Shown here: positions 24,919 through 33,752 of the stretch, one piece after another
Numbering within the stretch: the first letter of the stretch is position 1
Layout: each line of letters begins with the position of its first letter
Assembly (NCBI RefSeq): GCF_002002925.1
Contig: NZ_CP019511.1
Span: 3,813,001-3,877,000 of the forward strand
Length of the DNA: 64,000 nt
From: Sphingomonas sp. LM7
GTDB taxonomy: Bacteria; Pseudomonadota; Alphaproteobacteria; Sphingomonadales; Sphingomonadaceae
Direction: 5' to 3'
The notes under the pieces: generated by a model
Database searches by the model: none
Told to the model about the DNA's origin: nothing
The model's input: only the letters and a program-made list of their open reading frames with translations
Made by a program: the position numbers and the translations under genes

Positions 24919-25821
24919 GTGGCGCGCGATCTGCCCTTTATCGATGCCCATGTGCATCTCTGGGATCTCGATCGCATCGCCTATCCATGGCTGACGCCCC
25001 CCTTCGCCGATGACGGTCCGAACGGCAGCGTCGAGCCGATCGCTAGAACCTATCTGCTCGACGATTACCTCGCAGATGCCGAGGGCTGGGATGTCCGCGG
25101 GATCGTCCATGTCGATGCCGGCGCGGACGGCGCCGCGGCGCTCGCCGAGACCCAATGGCTCCAGGGCATGGCAGACAGTCGCGGCATGCCCAATGCGATC
25201 ATCGCCTTCGCCCCGCTCGACGATCCCGATGCCGAGGCGCTGCTGGAAGCGCATGCTGCGCACCCGAACGTCCGCGGTATCCGCCATATCGTCAACTGGC
25301 ACGCCGATCCGCGCCGCACCTATTCGCCGCGCGACGTCACGCTGGACGATGCCTGGGCGAGGGGTTTCGGACTGCTCGGCAAATACGGCCTGAGCTTCGA
25401 TCTCCAGGCCTATCCCGGGCAGTTCGCCGGGCTCGCCAGGCTGATCGCCCGGCACCCCGAAACGCAAATCATTATCAATCATGCGGGCATGGCCGTCCCC
25501 GGCGAATGGGAGCAGTGGCGTGCCGGCATGGCCGCGCTGGCTGCGCTCCCCAATGTCGCGACCAAGCTCTCGGGCATGGGCTTCACCCACCGCCCGTGGA
25601 GCCTGGATCAGGCGCGCGGATATATCCTCGAAGCGATCGAGCTGTTCGGCGCCGATCGTGCGATGTTCGCCAGCGACTTTCCAACCGACAAGCTTTTCGG
25701 CAGCTTCGCGCAGCATCTCGATGCCTATGCGGAGATCACCGCCGATTTCACGCAAACCGAGCGTCGTGGCCTATGGGCACGCAACGCCAATCGCATCTAC
25801 CGGCTCGGGCTGGACGTCTAG
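24919..25821 (+). CDS. L-rhamnono-lactonase-like amidohydrolase
   Basis: This 300-residue amidohydrolase-2 family barrel begins F-I-D-A-H-V-H-L-W-D, the metal-binding H-x-H at strand one. It continues with R-H-I-V-N-W, I-I-I-N-H-A-G and M-F-A-S-D-F-P-T. In this operon it should open L-rhamnono-lactone to L-rhamnonate, filling the step between the dehydrogenase and rhmD. The start is GTG 24919 with AGAGGA upstream. Sugar lactonases of this family are known, but related 2-pyrone or metal-independent hydrolases cannot be excluded from sequence alone. Confidence 0.8.
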   Translation: MARDLPFIDAHVHLWDLDRIAYPWLTPPFADDGPNGSVEPIARTYLLDDYLADAEGWDVRGIVHVDAGADGAAALAETQWLQGMADSRGMPNAIIAFAPLDDPDAEALLEAHAAHPNVRGIRHIVNWHADPRRTYSPRDVTLDDAWARGFGLLGKYGLSFDLQAYPGQFAGLARLIARHPETQIIINHAGMAVPGEWEQWRAGMAALAALPNVATKLSGMGFTHRPWSLDQARGYILEAIELFGADRAMFASDFPTDKLFGSFAQHLDAYAEITADFTQTERRGLWARNANRIYRLGLDV

Positions 25822-25832
25822 GGGGACAGAAG

Positions 25833-27071
25833 TTGAGCGACACCCAGGATCATAAGTGGCGCGACACCATCCTCGCGGGTCTCGCCAATTATATCGATGC
25901 GGGCTCGATCGTTGCGGGATCGGTGGCGCTGGCGCTGTGGCGGGAGATCTACGGCCTGTCGGACAGCTTTATCGGGCTGATCGGCGCGTTCAGCGCCAAC
26001 GCGATCTCGGCGGGCGTCGGCGCGCTGATCGGCGGCATCCTGTGCGACAAGTTCGGGCGCAAGAAGATCTACCAGTACGACATGCTGTTCTACGCGTTCG
26101 GCATGCTCTTCCTGGTCTTCGCCTCGGCGCCGTGGATGATCGTGCTGGGCTTCGTACTGGTCGGGCTCGCCGTGGGTGCCGACATCCCCGCCTCCTGGTC
26201 GCTGATCGCCGAGCAGGCGCCCGACGACAAGCGCGGGGCGCATTCGGGGGTGGCGCAGTTGCTCTGGTATCTCGGGCCGGTCGCAGTGCTGGTCGCGGCC
26301 TATTTCCTCCAGCCCTGGGGCATCACCGGGGTGCGCTGGATCTTCGCGCATCTGGCGGTGCTGGCGCTCGGACTGACCTTCCTGCGCTCGCGGATGCGCG
26401 AGTCGCAGCGTTGGGAGGAAAGCCAGGTTTCGAGCGGCGGTGTGCCCAAGCAGAATTGGCGCGAGCTGTTCAGCCCGCGCTACCTTGGCGCGATCGTGTT
26501 TCTCGCTTCGATGTACGGCTTCTGGAACCTGTGGGCGGGCTTCAACGGCTTCTTCACGCCGTATCTGGTCAAGGAGCACAATCTTCCCGAATGGGTCGCG
26601 ACGATCGTCCCGGCGAGCTATTTCCTGATCGGCATGGTCTCGATCCTGGCGATCTTCATGACGCTGTCGGACAGGGTAAACCAGCGGCTGCTGTTCGGCA
26701 TTTCGGCAGGCATGCATGTGATCGGCATGGCGCTGCTCGCGATCTTTGGCTTCACGCTGGAAATCTACATCCTCCATGTCGTGATCATGGGGGTCGCCGG
26801 CGGCTTCGGCGCGCAGAGCTTCTTCCAATTGTGGTCGGCCGAACTCTTCCCGACGGCAATCCGTTCTACGGCGCAGGGACTCACCTTCGCGATCGTGCGC
26901 ATCGGGCTGGGCATCTGGAGCTTCTTCGTGCCGTGGCTCGCTTCCTATGACTACACCACGCTCGCCTGGATCCTTACCGGCTTCCTGGTGGTGAGCGGAC
27001 TGGTCGGGCTGGTCTGGGCACCGCGCAACGAAGGCAAGTCGCTCGAGGCGATCGCGGCGGAGCGCGGATGA
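25833..27071 (+). CDS. MFS sugar transporter, probable L-rhamnose importer
   Basis: This 412-residue protein has about 12 hydrophobic helices. It carries the MFS signature loop G-G-I-L-C-D-K-F-G-R-K-K after helix 2, R-G-A-H-S-G-V in the first half, and a large central charged loop near residues 180-200. It starts at TTG 25833 with AGGGGGACAG upstream, beginning S-D-T-Q-D-H-K-W. It sits in the inner membrane. The call as rhamnose carrier comes from its place in the rhamnose operon; another product of the locus, such as rhamnonate or a disaccharide, is possible. Confidence 0.82.
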   Translation: MSDTQDHKWRDTILAGLANYIDAGSIVAGSVALALWREIYGLSDSFIGLIGAFSANAISAGVGALIGGILCDKFGRKKIYQYDMLFYAFGMLFLVFASAPWMIVLGFVLVGLAVGADIPASWSLIAEQAPDDKRGAHSGVAQLLWYLGPVAVLVAAYFLQPWGITGVRWIFAHLAVLALGLTFLRSRMRESQRWEESQVSSGGVPKQNWRELFSPRYLGAIVFLASMYGFWNLWAGFNGFFTPYLVKEHNLPEWVATIVPASYFLIGMVSILAIFMTLSDRVNQRLLFGISAGMHVIGMALLAIFGFTLEIYILHVVIMGVAGGFGAQSFFQLWSAELFPTAIRSTAQGLTFAIVRIGLGIWSFFVPWLASYDYTTLAWILTGFLVVSGLVGLVWAPRNEGKSLEAIAAERG

Positions 27072-28141
27072 TGCGGATCAAGGCCCTGTTCGCGGCGCTT
27101 GCCGTGCTTTTCGCGACGCCGGTGGCTGCGCAGCCCAAGGCCGATCCGGCGCCGCTGCTGCTTCCGCAGATGCAGCTCCACGATCCGTTCATCGTCGCCG
27201 ACAAGGCATCGAAGACCTATTATCTGTTCACGCGCAACGAGACCGCGATGACCGGCGACCGCCGGCTCGGCACGATGGTCTATACCAGCAAGGACCTGAA
27301 GCACTGGAGCCGCCCGCGCGTCGTCTTCGCGCTGCCCGAAGGAACCTGGGCCAAAGGCGGCGCCTGGGCGCCCGAAGTGCACCAGTGGAAGGGGAGATGG
27401 TATCTCTTCACCACCTTCCACGACGAAGCCGCAACGCTGCCTGCGGAGGGCAAGCGCAAGCCCTATCGTCGCGGTACGATCCTCGCGGTGGCGGACAAGG
27501 TCGACGGGCCGTACCGCGTGGTGCGGAACGGCGAGCCGATCGTCGACAAGGCGCTGATGACGCTCGACGGCACGCTGCATATCGACGCGCAGGGCAAGCC
27601 CTGGCTCGTCTATGCGCATGAGTGGCTGCAGACGACGATCGGTACGATCGAGGCGATCCCGCTCAACGACGATCTCTCCGCTGCGGGCAAGCCGCGCGTG
27701 CTGTTTCGCGCCAACGAAGCGCCCTGGGCCAAGGGCCAGCGCCAGCCCGATGGCGATACCGTCTGGGTAACCGACGGCCCCGAATTCTACCGCACCGCAA
27801 ACGGCACGCTGACGATGCTGTGGTCGAGCTATGGCGAGCGCGGCTATGTCCAGTCGATCGCGCGTTCGACGTCGGGACGCCTCGAAGGCCCGTGGGAGCA
27901 GCTCGACCCGCTGGTCCGGCGCGACAGCGGCCATGGCATGTTGTTTCGCGCATTCGACGGACGGCTGATGATGGTGCTCCACCGCCCGTTCACGCTGGCG
28001 CTGGGCAAGCTTTACGAGATGAAGGACGCGGGCGATCGGGTCGAAGTGGTGCGTCAGGCGACCGAGCTCGATCTCGAAGCCTATCCGACGCATCCCTGCG
28101 TCCAGCCCCACACGCCGACCGAGCGGAAGGTGGATTGCTGA
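27068..28141 (+). CDS. GH43-family arabinan/galactan-type glycosidase
   Basis: This 357-residue secreted five-bladed propeller glycosidase has a signal ending P-V-A-A-Q. Motifs are L-H-D-P-F-I-V-A-D (base Asp near 39), W-A-P-E-V-H-Q-W, L-D-G-T-L-H-I-D (modulating Asp) and V-T-D-G-P-E-F-Y with the likely acid Glu. It starts in the stop of the MFS gene (ATGA) and ends the rhamnose operon. Members of GH43 remove arabinofuranose, xylose or galactose; I cannot pick one. It converges with the BNR_4 gene across 55 bases. Confidence 0.82.
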   Translation: MMRIKALFAALAVLFATPVAAQPKADPAPLLLPQMQLHDPFIVADKASKTYYLFTRNETAMTGDRRLGTMVYTSKDLKHWSRPRVVFALPEGTWAKGGAWAPEVHQWKGRWYLFTTFHDEAATLPAEGKRKPYRRGTILAVADKVDGPYRVVRNGEPIVDKALMTLDGTLHIDAQGKPWLVYAHEWLQTTIGTIEAIPLNDDLSAAGKPRVLFRANEAPWAKGQRQPDGDTVWVTDGPEFYRTANGTLTMLWSSYGERGYVQSIARSTSGRLEGPWEQLDPLVRRDSGHGMLFRAFDGRLMMVLHRPFTLALGKLYEMKDAGDRVEVVRQATELDLEAYPTHPCVQPHTPTERKVDC

Positions 28142-28196
28142 CTCTGATGGAATAGGTGCCGACCCACCTCCTTTCGCTCAGCACGAACGGGATAGG

Positions 28197-29465
28197 CTAG
28201 TTCGGCAATACCAGCCGCAACACCTGGGGCTCCGGCACATCCTCGCGCGGCAGGTCTCGATTGGCGGGCAAGGTCGCCCAGGCGATCGCCGCGCCTGACG
28301 CGTCCTCTACCGTATTGAGTTGCATCCCCGCAGGCACCCCGATCCGCGCCGCCAGCCGATCGGCAAGCGTCACCCGCGGCCGTTCGCCGATCCGCGCCAG
28401 CGTCTCGCCATCCAGCAACAGGTCGATCGCCTTGCCGTCGCGGATCACCGGTACGATCAGCGTCGAGCCCGCCACGATCGGCGCCGCGACGCGCAGCCGG
28501 AAGTCGAGCGAGCCCATCCCGCCGAACGCCCAGCGGAACCCCTTCCAGTCGCTTGCCTGCGTGACGCGCCAGCGCCGTTCCTGGCGCCGGGCGACGAAGA
28601 CCTGCGTATTCCCCGCCGCATCGAACTTGTGGAACGCGATGACCGGCCGCCCCAGCGCGTCGAACCCAAGCGGCGTGTTGTTGTTGATCATGCCGCCGCG
28701 CACGGGCACCGGATCGACGATGTCGGCGGCATCCAGCCGGATCGGCAAGGGCAGGGGCGTGTCGTCCGCGCGTTGCCAATGCACCAGGTCGGGACTGCGC
28801 GCATAGGAAAGGTCGTGATTGGTCGCCGCGTCGGGCGTATCGCGCCACACCCAGCTCAAGTGAAACCAGCCGTCAGGGCCGAGCACCGGCCCGACGAAAT
28901 AGGCACTGCGCTTGCCTTCGCCTTCGACCAGCGGGGCGTCGATCAGCCGCTTCCAGCCTTCGCCGTCCGCGACATTGTAGATCTCGCGGCCCCGCCCGCT
29001 GCCACCGTCGCGATATTTGAAGATCAGCCGCCCGCCCGCGTCCTTGAGAAACTCGGGATAGGTCATGCTACGCTCGGCGGCGGCATCGACCATCATCTGG
29101 ACGCGCGCCAGCGTGCGCACGTCGCCCGGCAGGCGCGTACGGAAATAGACCAATGGGTCGTTGTGCATGTTCGCGGCGACATGCAGCTGGCCCTCAGCAT
29201 CCACTGCCATCGCGATGCGGTTATGGCTGTCCCAGCCGACCCAGCTGGGCAGCCGCGTATAGGTCCACCACGAAGACCCGCGCGCACGGCTTGCGACGCT
29301 GAGCTGCCGCGCGGCATCGTAATAGCCGACATGGATATGGCTCCTGGTCGCCACCAGCGCGAACGCCACGTCGTGCCCGGCCCAGACCCGGTCGATTGCC
29401 TCGATCTTCTGCGCCGCTGCCGGCGCCGCCCAGATCAGCGCGAGCGGCGCCAGCAGCCGCAGCAT
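28197..29465 (-). CDS. BNR_4-type seven-bladed propeller, candidate rhamnosidase or lyase
   Basis: This 422-residue secreted protein (signal ending A-P-A-A-A-Q) has the BNR_4 propeller pattern: H-I-H-V-G-Y-Y-D, W-D-S-H-N-R-I-A, A-A-N-M-H-N-D-P-L-V-Y-F-R, and N-N-N-T-P-L-G-F-D. The same fold is used by PL24/PL25 ulvan lyases and by GH145 enzymes, which remove rhamnose alpha-1,4-linked to glucuronic acid in arabinogalactan. Conserved His residues are present, so an enzymatic role is likely. The start at 29465 overlaps the GH105 stop by one base. I cannot decide between lyase and hydrolase. Confidence 0.65.
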   Translation of the reverse strand: MLRLLAPLALIWAAPAAAQKIEAIDRVWAGHDVAFALVATRSHIHVGYYDAARQLSVASRARGSSWWTYTRLPSWVGWDSHNRIAMAVDAEGQLHVAANMHNDPLVYFRTRLPGDVRTLARVQMMVDAAAERSMTYPEFLKDAGGRLIFKYRDGGSGRGREIYNVADGEGWKRLIDAPLVEGEGKRSAYFVGPVLGPDGWFHLSWVWRDTPDAATNHDLSYARSPDLVHWQRADDTPLPLPIRLDAADIVDPVPVRGGMINNNTPLGFDALGRPVIAFHKFDAAGNTQVFVARRQERRWRVTQASDWKGFRWAFGGMGSLDFRLRVAAPIVAGSTLIVPVIRDGKAIDLLLDGETLARIGERPRVTLADRLAARIGVPAGMQLNTVEDASGAAIAWATLPANRDLPREDVPEPQVLRLVLPN

Positions 29466-30625
29466 CAGTCGAGCTTCAGGTCCGCGACGGCGCTCGCCGC
29501 GAGCAGGAAGGCGCCGACGCCATAATATTGCGTGTCGGTGGCGAGCACCTGCTCGGGCCGGTCGCTGACCTGCTGGACATAGCCGAGCCGCCCGTCGGGC
29601 TGGATCGAACGGGCCAGTGCCGACCAGCCCTTGCGCACCGTGGGCTCGTACTCGGCGCGCGGCAACAGCCCCGCCTTCACACCCCAGGCCAGGCCATAGG
29701 TGAAGAAGCCCGTACCACTCGATTCCGGCGGCGACTCCTCCGGGGCCAGCAGCGAAGGCGCCCAATAGCCATCAGGCTTCTGGGTTGCCTTCACCTTGCC
29801 CGCCATCTCGACGAACAATGCTTCCAGCTTCCGCCGCTCGGGATCGCCCTTGGGCAGCTTGGGGATCATCAGCGCGAGCCCGGCGACGACCCAGCCATTG
29901 CCGCGGCTCCAGAACATCTTGCGCCCTTTGGCGTCGCGGCGATCGAAGAAGCGGCTGTCGCGGTAGAACAGGCGTTCGGCGGGGTCGTAGAGGAAGTTGG
30001 TCGTCGCCCAGATCTCACGCAGCGCATAGTCGCGGTAGCGCCGGTCGCCGGTCTGGTTGGCGAGCTCGAGCATTGCCGGGGGCGCCATGAACAGTGCGTC
30101 GCACCAGCACCAGCGCACCAGGCATTCGGTGGCGCCATAGCCCCCCTTTTCGGGGACGACGAAGGCGAGCGTGACGCGCGGGGCATTGTTCACGACATTG
30201 TCGAAGACGCGGCGCACCGATTGCAGCGGCGCCGCGCCCGCGCCGTGCTTCGCCGCCCATAGATAGCTCTGGGTGATCGCGTGATCGTCGGCGAAGAAGG
30301 GCAGGCGGCCGGGTTGCCACTGATTGGCGCGGCCCCTGGCGTGGATCTCCTTGCCGATGTCCGCCGGTGCGCCGTGGTCGGCGAGCACGGTCATGCCGAC
30401 CCAGAATGCGGCCTGTTCCCAGGCGCGGGGGTTGCGCGTCTCGCCGCCGGCGCGCGAGATCAGGCTGGTGTCGTGCATCCGCGCGAGCTGCCAGCGCGCC
30501 AGCTTCGTCGCCGCGTCGATCGCTGCGCGCGGGCTCGCCTCGACTGAAGTCTGGGCGACGGCAGTGCCGACCTGGAGCACGCCTCCGGTTGCGGCCAGCA
30601 AAAGCAATGCAGTGCGCAGCGCCAT
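29465..30625 (-). CDS. Second GH105 family hydrolase, exported
   Basis: This 386-residue (alpha/alpha)6-barrel has a signal peptide (about residues 1-24, ending T-A-V-A-Q), in contrast to the cytoplasmic GH105 at 5649. The active-site blocks C-W-C-D-A-L-F-M-A-P-P and W-S-R-G-N-G-W-V-V-A-G are present. It should remove unsaturated uronic acids in the periplasm. GAGGGG precedes ATG 30625; the longer open frame upstream crosses a terminator and is not real. It is followed directly by the BNR_4 gene, which suggests that the propeller makes or works beside unsaturated products. Confidence 0.88.
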   Translation of the reverse strand: MALRTALLLLAATGGVLQVGTAVAQTSVEASPRAAIDAATKLARWQLARMHDTSLISRAGGETRNPRAWEQAAFWVGMTVLADHGAPADIGKEIHARGRANQWQPGRLPFFADDHAITQSYLWAAKHGAGAAPLQSVRRVFDNVVNNAPRVTLAFVVPEKGGYGATECLVRWCWCDALFMAPPAMLELANQTGDRRYRDYALREIWATTNFLYDPAERLFYRDSRFFDRRDAKGRKMFWSRGNGWVVAGLALMIPKLPKGDPERRKLEALFVEMAGKVKATQKPDGYWAPSLLAPEESPPESSGTGFFTYGLAWGVKAGLLPRAEYEPTVRKGWSALARSIQPDGRLGYVQQVSDRPEQVLATDTQYYGVGAFLLAASAVADLKLD

Positions 30626-30678
30626 TCGGATCCCCTCTTTTGGGAGAGGTAATAGCAAAGCCGCGCCGGAAAAGAAGA

Positions 30679-30706
30679 AGGCCGGCGGACTTGCGTCCAC
30701 CGGCCT
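30679..30706 (-). terminator. Intrinsic terminator between second TonB receptor and GH105
   Basis: A 12-bp stem with one mismatch (AGGCCGGCGGAC / GTCCACCGGCCT) has a TTGC loop. On the minus strand it is followed by TCTTCTTTTCC. It lies 23 bases past the receptor stop and should reduce read-through into GH105. Confidence 0.8.
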
Positions 30707-30728
30707 CCAATCTGCCTCGTGGCTACCG

Positions 30729-33503
30729 TCAGAAGCGGAAGCGCACGCCGAGCGAGTAGGTGCGCTCGAGATAGATGGTCTGGCGTTCGAAGATGTCGCC
30801 TGCGTCGTTGAACTGCCGATAGCGCTGGAGCGGATTGCCGAGCAGGTTGACGACATCGAACGCCAGGGTGACGTTCGGGATCGGCGTGACCGTGGTCGAG
30901 AAGTCGAGCTGCCCACGGCCGCGCTCGGTGATCCCGCGGATGCGCGGATCGTTCTGGCCGGGCGTCACGAAGCTCGGGCCGACGTCCAGCGCCTCTTCGG
31001 TGTAGTTCACGACGAAGCTCGAGCGGTAGTTATAGGCGAGACGCGCCGAGAAGAACGGCTTCTCGTACAGCGCCACCAGATTGTACGTCCACTTCGACAC
31101 GCCGTTGAACGGCACCCGCTCGTTGTCGAGCAGCGTGTTGAAGCGCGGCGAGAGATCGCCCTTCGAGTCGATATAGGTGCCGTTCGCCTGGACGCCGAAG
31201 CCCTTGGCCCATTCGGGCAGGCCGTCGATGTCGAGGAAGGTGGTGAACGAGACTTCCGCACCCTGGAAGCGGGTGTTGCCCGAATTCAGCGGCTGATTGA
31301 TCGACAGCGCATTATAGACCGGGTCGGGTACGTTGCGCAGGTCGTTGAAGATGAAGCCCTTCGCATCGCGCCGGAAGATCGCTGCGGTCAGCGAGCCACT
31401 GCGCGAGAAATACCATTCCAGGCTGGCGTCGTAATTCTGCGAGGTCAGCGGTGCCAGGTCGGGGTTGCCGCCGCTGGCGCCGCGATAGTTGGTCGTCGTG
31501 GTGCCGTCGATAAGCGTGATCGGGCTCTGGTTGTTCTGGGCCTGGCCGATCGACAGCGCCGGACGAAGCGAGAAGAAGCCGGGGCGGGTGCGCGTTTCGG
31601 TGTAGGCGAGGCGAAGCTGCACTTCGGGGCTCACGGCCACGCGCGCGCTGACATTGGGAAGGTAGTCCCAATAGTCATTCTCTTCCGTGGTCGGCACGAA
31701 GCTGCCGTCGGGCTGGCGTACGAAGCCGCTGAGTTCGGTCTTTGTGCGGACCGCGCGGAAGCCGACCAGGCCGTCGATCGTGACGTTGCCGACGTCGAAG
31801 CCGTATTTGGCCTGCGCGTAGAGCGCGAGTGCCTTTTCGGTCCCGCCGAAGTTCTCGGTCGGGTTGTAGGCCGGCAGGCCGGCGGGCTGGCCGAAGAACT
31901 GCCGCAGCGCCGGCAGGTTCTCGCGGATGCTTTCCTGCGGGATGAAGGTGTAGGTGCGGACGGGCTGGGCGTGGCTGTTCTTGAAGCCGGGAAGCCCGGT
32001 CGAGAAGCTCACCGGCAGTTGGGTGATCGGAATCTGCGCGCCGAGATTGTTGACGTAGGAATCGCCGAAGTCGCGGCCGGCCTCGCGCTCATTGTAGCGC
32101 GCACCGACCTGAACGCGGCGGAGGAAGCCGCCGTCGAAGTCGTAGGAAACGTCGGCCCGCGCCTGCGTGTCCTTGCCGGTGACCTCCAGATATTGCTGGT
32201 AGAGGCCGCGGCTGAGGAAATTGGCCGCGTTGGTCGCGTCGAAGTTGACGAAATCGAACGATGCGCCGCCGTCCTCCGCTGCGTCGAACGAGACGTTGCG
32301 CACCGGCGAGCTGGCGAACGCATAGTCGATGTTGACGAGGTCGAACGTGTATTTGCTGTCGGTATAGGCAATGTCGCCCGAGACCTGCAGGCCGCCGCGC
32401 TTCCAGATGGCGCCGCCGCCGAACTGGTAGGTGTCGGTCTTGCCCTTGGCCGCGCCCCAATAGCCGTCGGGCGCCGCGGCGCCGGTGACGGTGGCGCTCT
32501 GGGCGATCGTCGGATCATCGGCGCGGGTGGTCAGATTGGTCAGCGTCAGGCCGCCGAAGATCGGCACGAACAGCCAGCGATTGGTATCCTTGCCGCGATA
32601 GCCCTGGAACAGGCCATCGACATAGATTTCGAGCTCGGGCGACGGCTTCCACTGGAAGGCGGCGTTGGCCGACGGACGGAAGCGGTCGCCATAGCCCAGG
32701 AACATGCCCTGCGCGTCGGGGAAGCGGACGCCGCCGGTGGTGCCGGGCGCATTGCCGGGGTTGGTGGTGCCGATCACCAGCGATTGCTCGCGCGTCGAAT
32801 CGAGGAAGTTGATGCCGACATAGGAGCCGTTCACCAGCAGGCCCATCTCGCCGATGCCGGTTTCCCAGCGGTCGCTGACCAGCAAATTGCCGTTCCACGA
32901 CAGCTTGCCCGACTGCTCCCAGTTCACGCCGTTGAGCGAGCCCGACAGTTCGAAGCCGTCAAAGTCGAACGGCTTGCGCCCGCGCACATTGACCTGGCCG
33001 CCGATGCCGCCTTCGATCAGGTTTGCAGTGCCGGACTTGTAGACTTCGAGCGCCGCGACGGTGCCCGCCGGGAAATCCTGGATCTGGACGAAGCGGCCTT
33101 CGGCGGTGAAGATTTCGCGGCCGTTATAGGTGGTGCTGATGTCGGGCAGGCCACGGACCGTGACGCCGGCCGATTCGCCGCCGCCGCGATTGACCTGGAC
33201 GCCCGAGACGCGCGCGAGCGCCGAGGAGGCGAAGGTGTCGGGCAGCTTGCCGATATCCTCGGCGACGATCGCGTCGACGATACCATCGGACTCGCGCTTG
33301 ATCCGCTGGGCGGATTCGAGGCTGCGGCGAAGGCCGGTGACGACGATTGCGTCCTCGCTCGTCGCTTCCTGCTCGGTCACATCGGCTGCGACTGCGGCGG
33401 GATCCTGTGCGGTAGGCGTGGAATCGGTCTGGGCAAAGGCGGGAGCGGCTCCCGCCAGAATGAGAAACGAAGTCGAAGCTAGAATCACGGACTTCAGGCG
33501 CAT
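30729..33503 (-). CDS. TonB-dependent receptor
   Basis: This 924-residue outer-membrane receptor has a signal ending A-P-A-F-A-Q and the plug entry A-I-V-V-T-G-L-R-R-S-L. I-V-A-E-D-I-G-K-L-P-D-T-F and R-G-L-P-D-I-S-T-T-Y-N-G-R-E follow, and a long beta-barrel ends in R-F-R-F. It is only distantly similar to the receptor at 16094, so the two should take different ligands. Downstream GH105 and BNR_4 genes on the same strand suggest uronic-acid-containing oligosaccharides. A LacI-type operator candidate lies 66 bases upstream of the start. Confidence 0.92.
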   Translation of the reverse strand: MRLKSVILASTSFLILAGAAPAFAQTDSTPTAQDPAAVAADVTEQEATSEDAIVVTGLRRSLESAQRIKRESDGIVDAIVAEDIGKLPDTFASSALARVSGVQVNRGGGESAGVTVRGLPDISTTYNGREIFTAEGRFVQIQDFPAGTVAALEVYKSGTANLIEGGIGGQVNVRGRKPFDFDGFELSGSLNGVNWEQSGKLSWNGNLLVSDRWETGIGEMGLLVNGSYVGINFLDSTREQSLVIGTTNPGNAPGTTGGVRFPDAQGMFLGYGDRFRPSANAAFQWKPSPELEIYVDGLFQGYRGKDTNRWLFVPIFGGLTLTNLTTRADDPTIAQSATVTGAAAPDGYWGAAKGKTDTYQFGGGAIWKRGGLQVSGDIAYTDSKYTFDLVNIDYAFASSPVRNVSFDAAEDGGASFDFVNFDATNAANFLSRGLYQQYLEVTGKDTQARADVSYDFDGGFLRRVQVGARYNEREAGRDFGDSYVNNLGAQIPITQLPVSFSTGLPGFKNSHAQPVRTYTFIPQESIRENLPALRQFFGQPAGLPAYNPTENFGGTEKALALYAQAKYGFDVGNVTIDGLVGFRAVRTKTELSGFVRQPDGSFVPTTEENDYWDYLPNVSARVAVSPEVQLRLAYTETRTRPGFFSLRPALSIGQAQNNQSPITLIDGTTTTNYRGASGGNPDLAPLTSQNYDASLEWYFSRSGSLTAAIFRRDAKGFIFNDLRNVPDPVYNALSINQPLNSGNTRFQGAEVSFTTFLDIDGLPEWAKGFGVQANGTYIDSKGDLSPRFNTLLDNERVPFNGVSKWTYNLVALYEKPFFSARLAYNYRSSFVVNYTEEALDVGPSFVTPGQNDPRIRGITERGRGQLDFSTTVTPIPNVTLAFDVVNLLGNPLQRYRQFNDAGDIFERQTIYLERTYSLGVRFRF

Positions 33504-33568
33504 CGCGAACCTCCCCTTGGCGAATTTGCGAGGGCTCTTGACGAGCCTCTCTCTTCAAGCCGGGGCTA

Positions 33569-33582
33569 TGCAACCGCTTCCA
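33569..33582. promoter_or_regulatory. LacI-type operator candidate upstream of the second TonB receptor
   Basis: TGCAACCGCTTCCA fits the loose LacI-family pattern TGnAAnCGnTTnCA. It lies in the receptor's promoter region (33504-33713). No LacI-family gene is in the window. Confidence 0.4.
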
Positions 33583-33713
33583 GAAACTGACAAGTGATTA
33601 ATCATATCAATAAGACGGCGCGCGCGAAAACCGCGGGAGCGTGATGCCAAAGACACAGTTCGGACATACTATGGGAGAAGGCGGGGCCGCATCTCGCAGT
33701 GTGAGGGGCAATG

Positions 33714-33744
33714 CGGGCCGGCCCGATCTTGTGGGACCGGCCCG
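33714..33744 (-). terminator. Hairpin after the aldose dehydrogenase gene
   Basis: An 8-bp stem CGGGCCGG / CCGGCCCG extends by two more pairs past one mismatch. It sits nine bases beyond the stop of the dehydrogenase. The following sequence lacks a clear U-run, so termination strength is uncertain. Confidence 0.55.
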
Positions 33745-33752
33745 TTGCGCAG

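Noticed and set aside
30324..33482. A 1052-codon open frame on the plus strand
   Set aside because: It is the antisense shadow of the second TonB receptor, rich in Arg, Ala, Val and Asp with no motifs.
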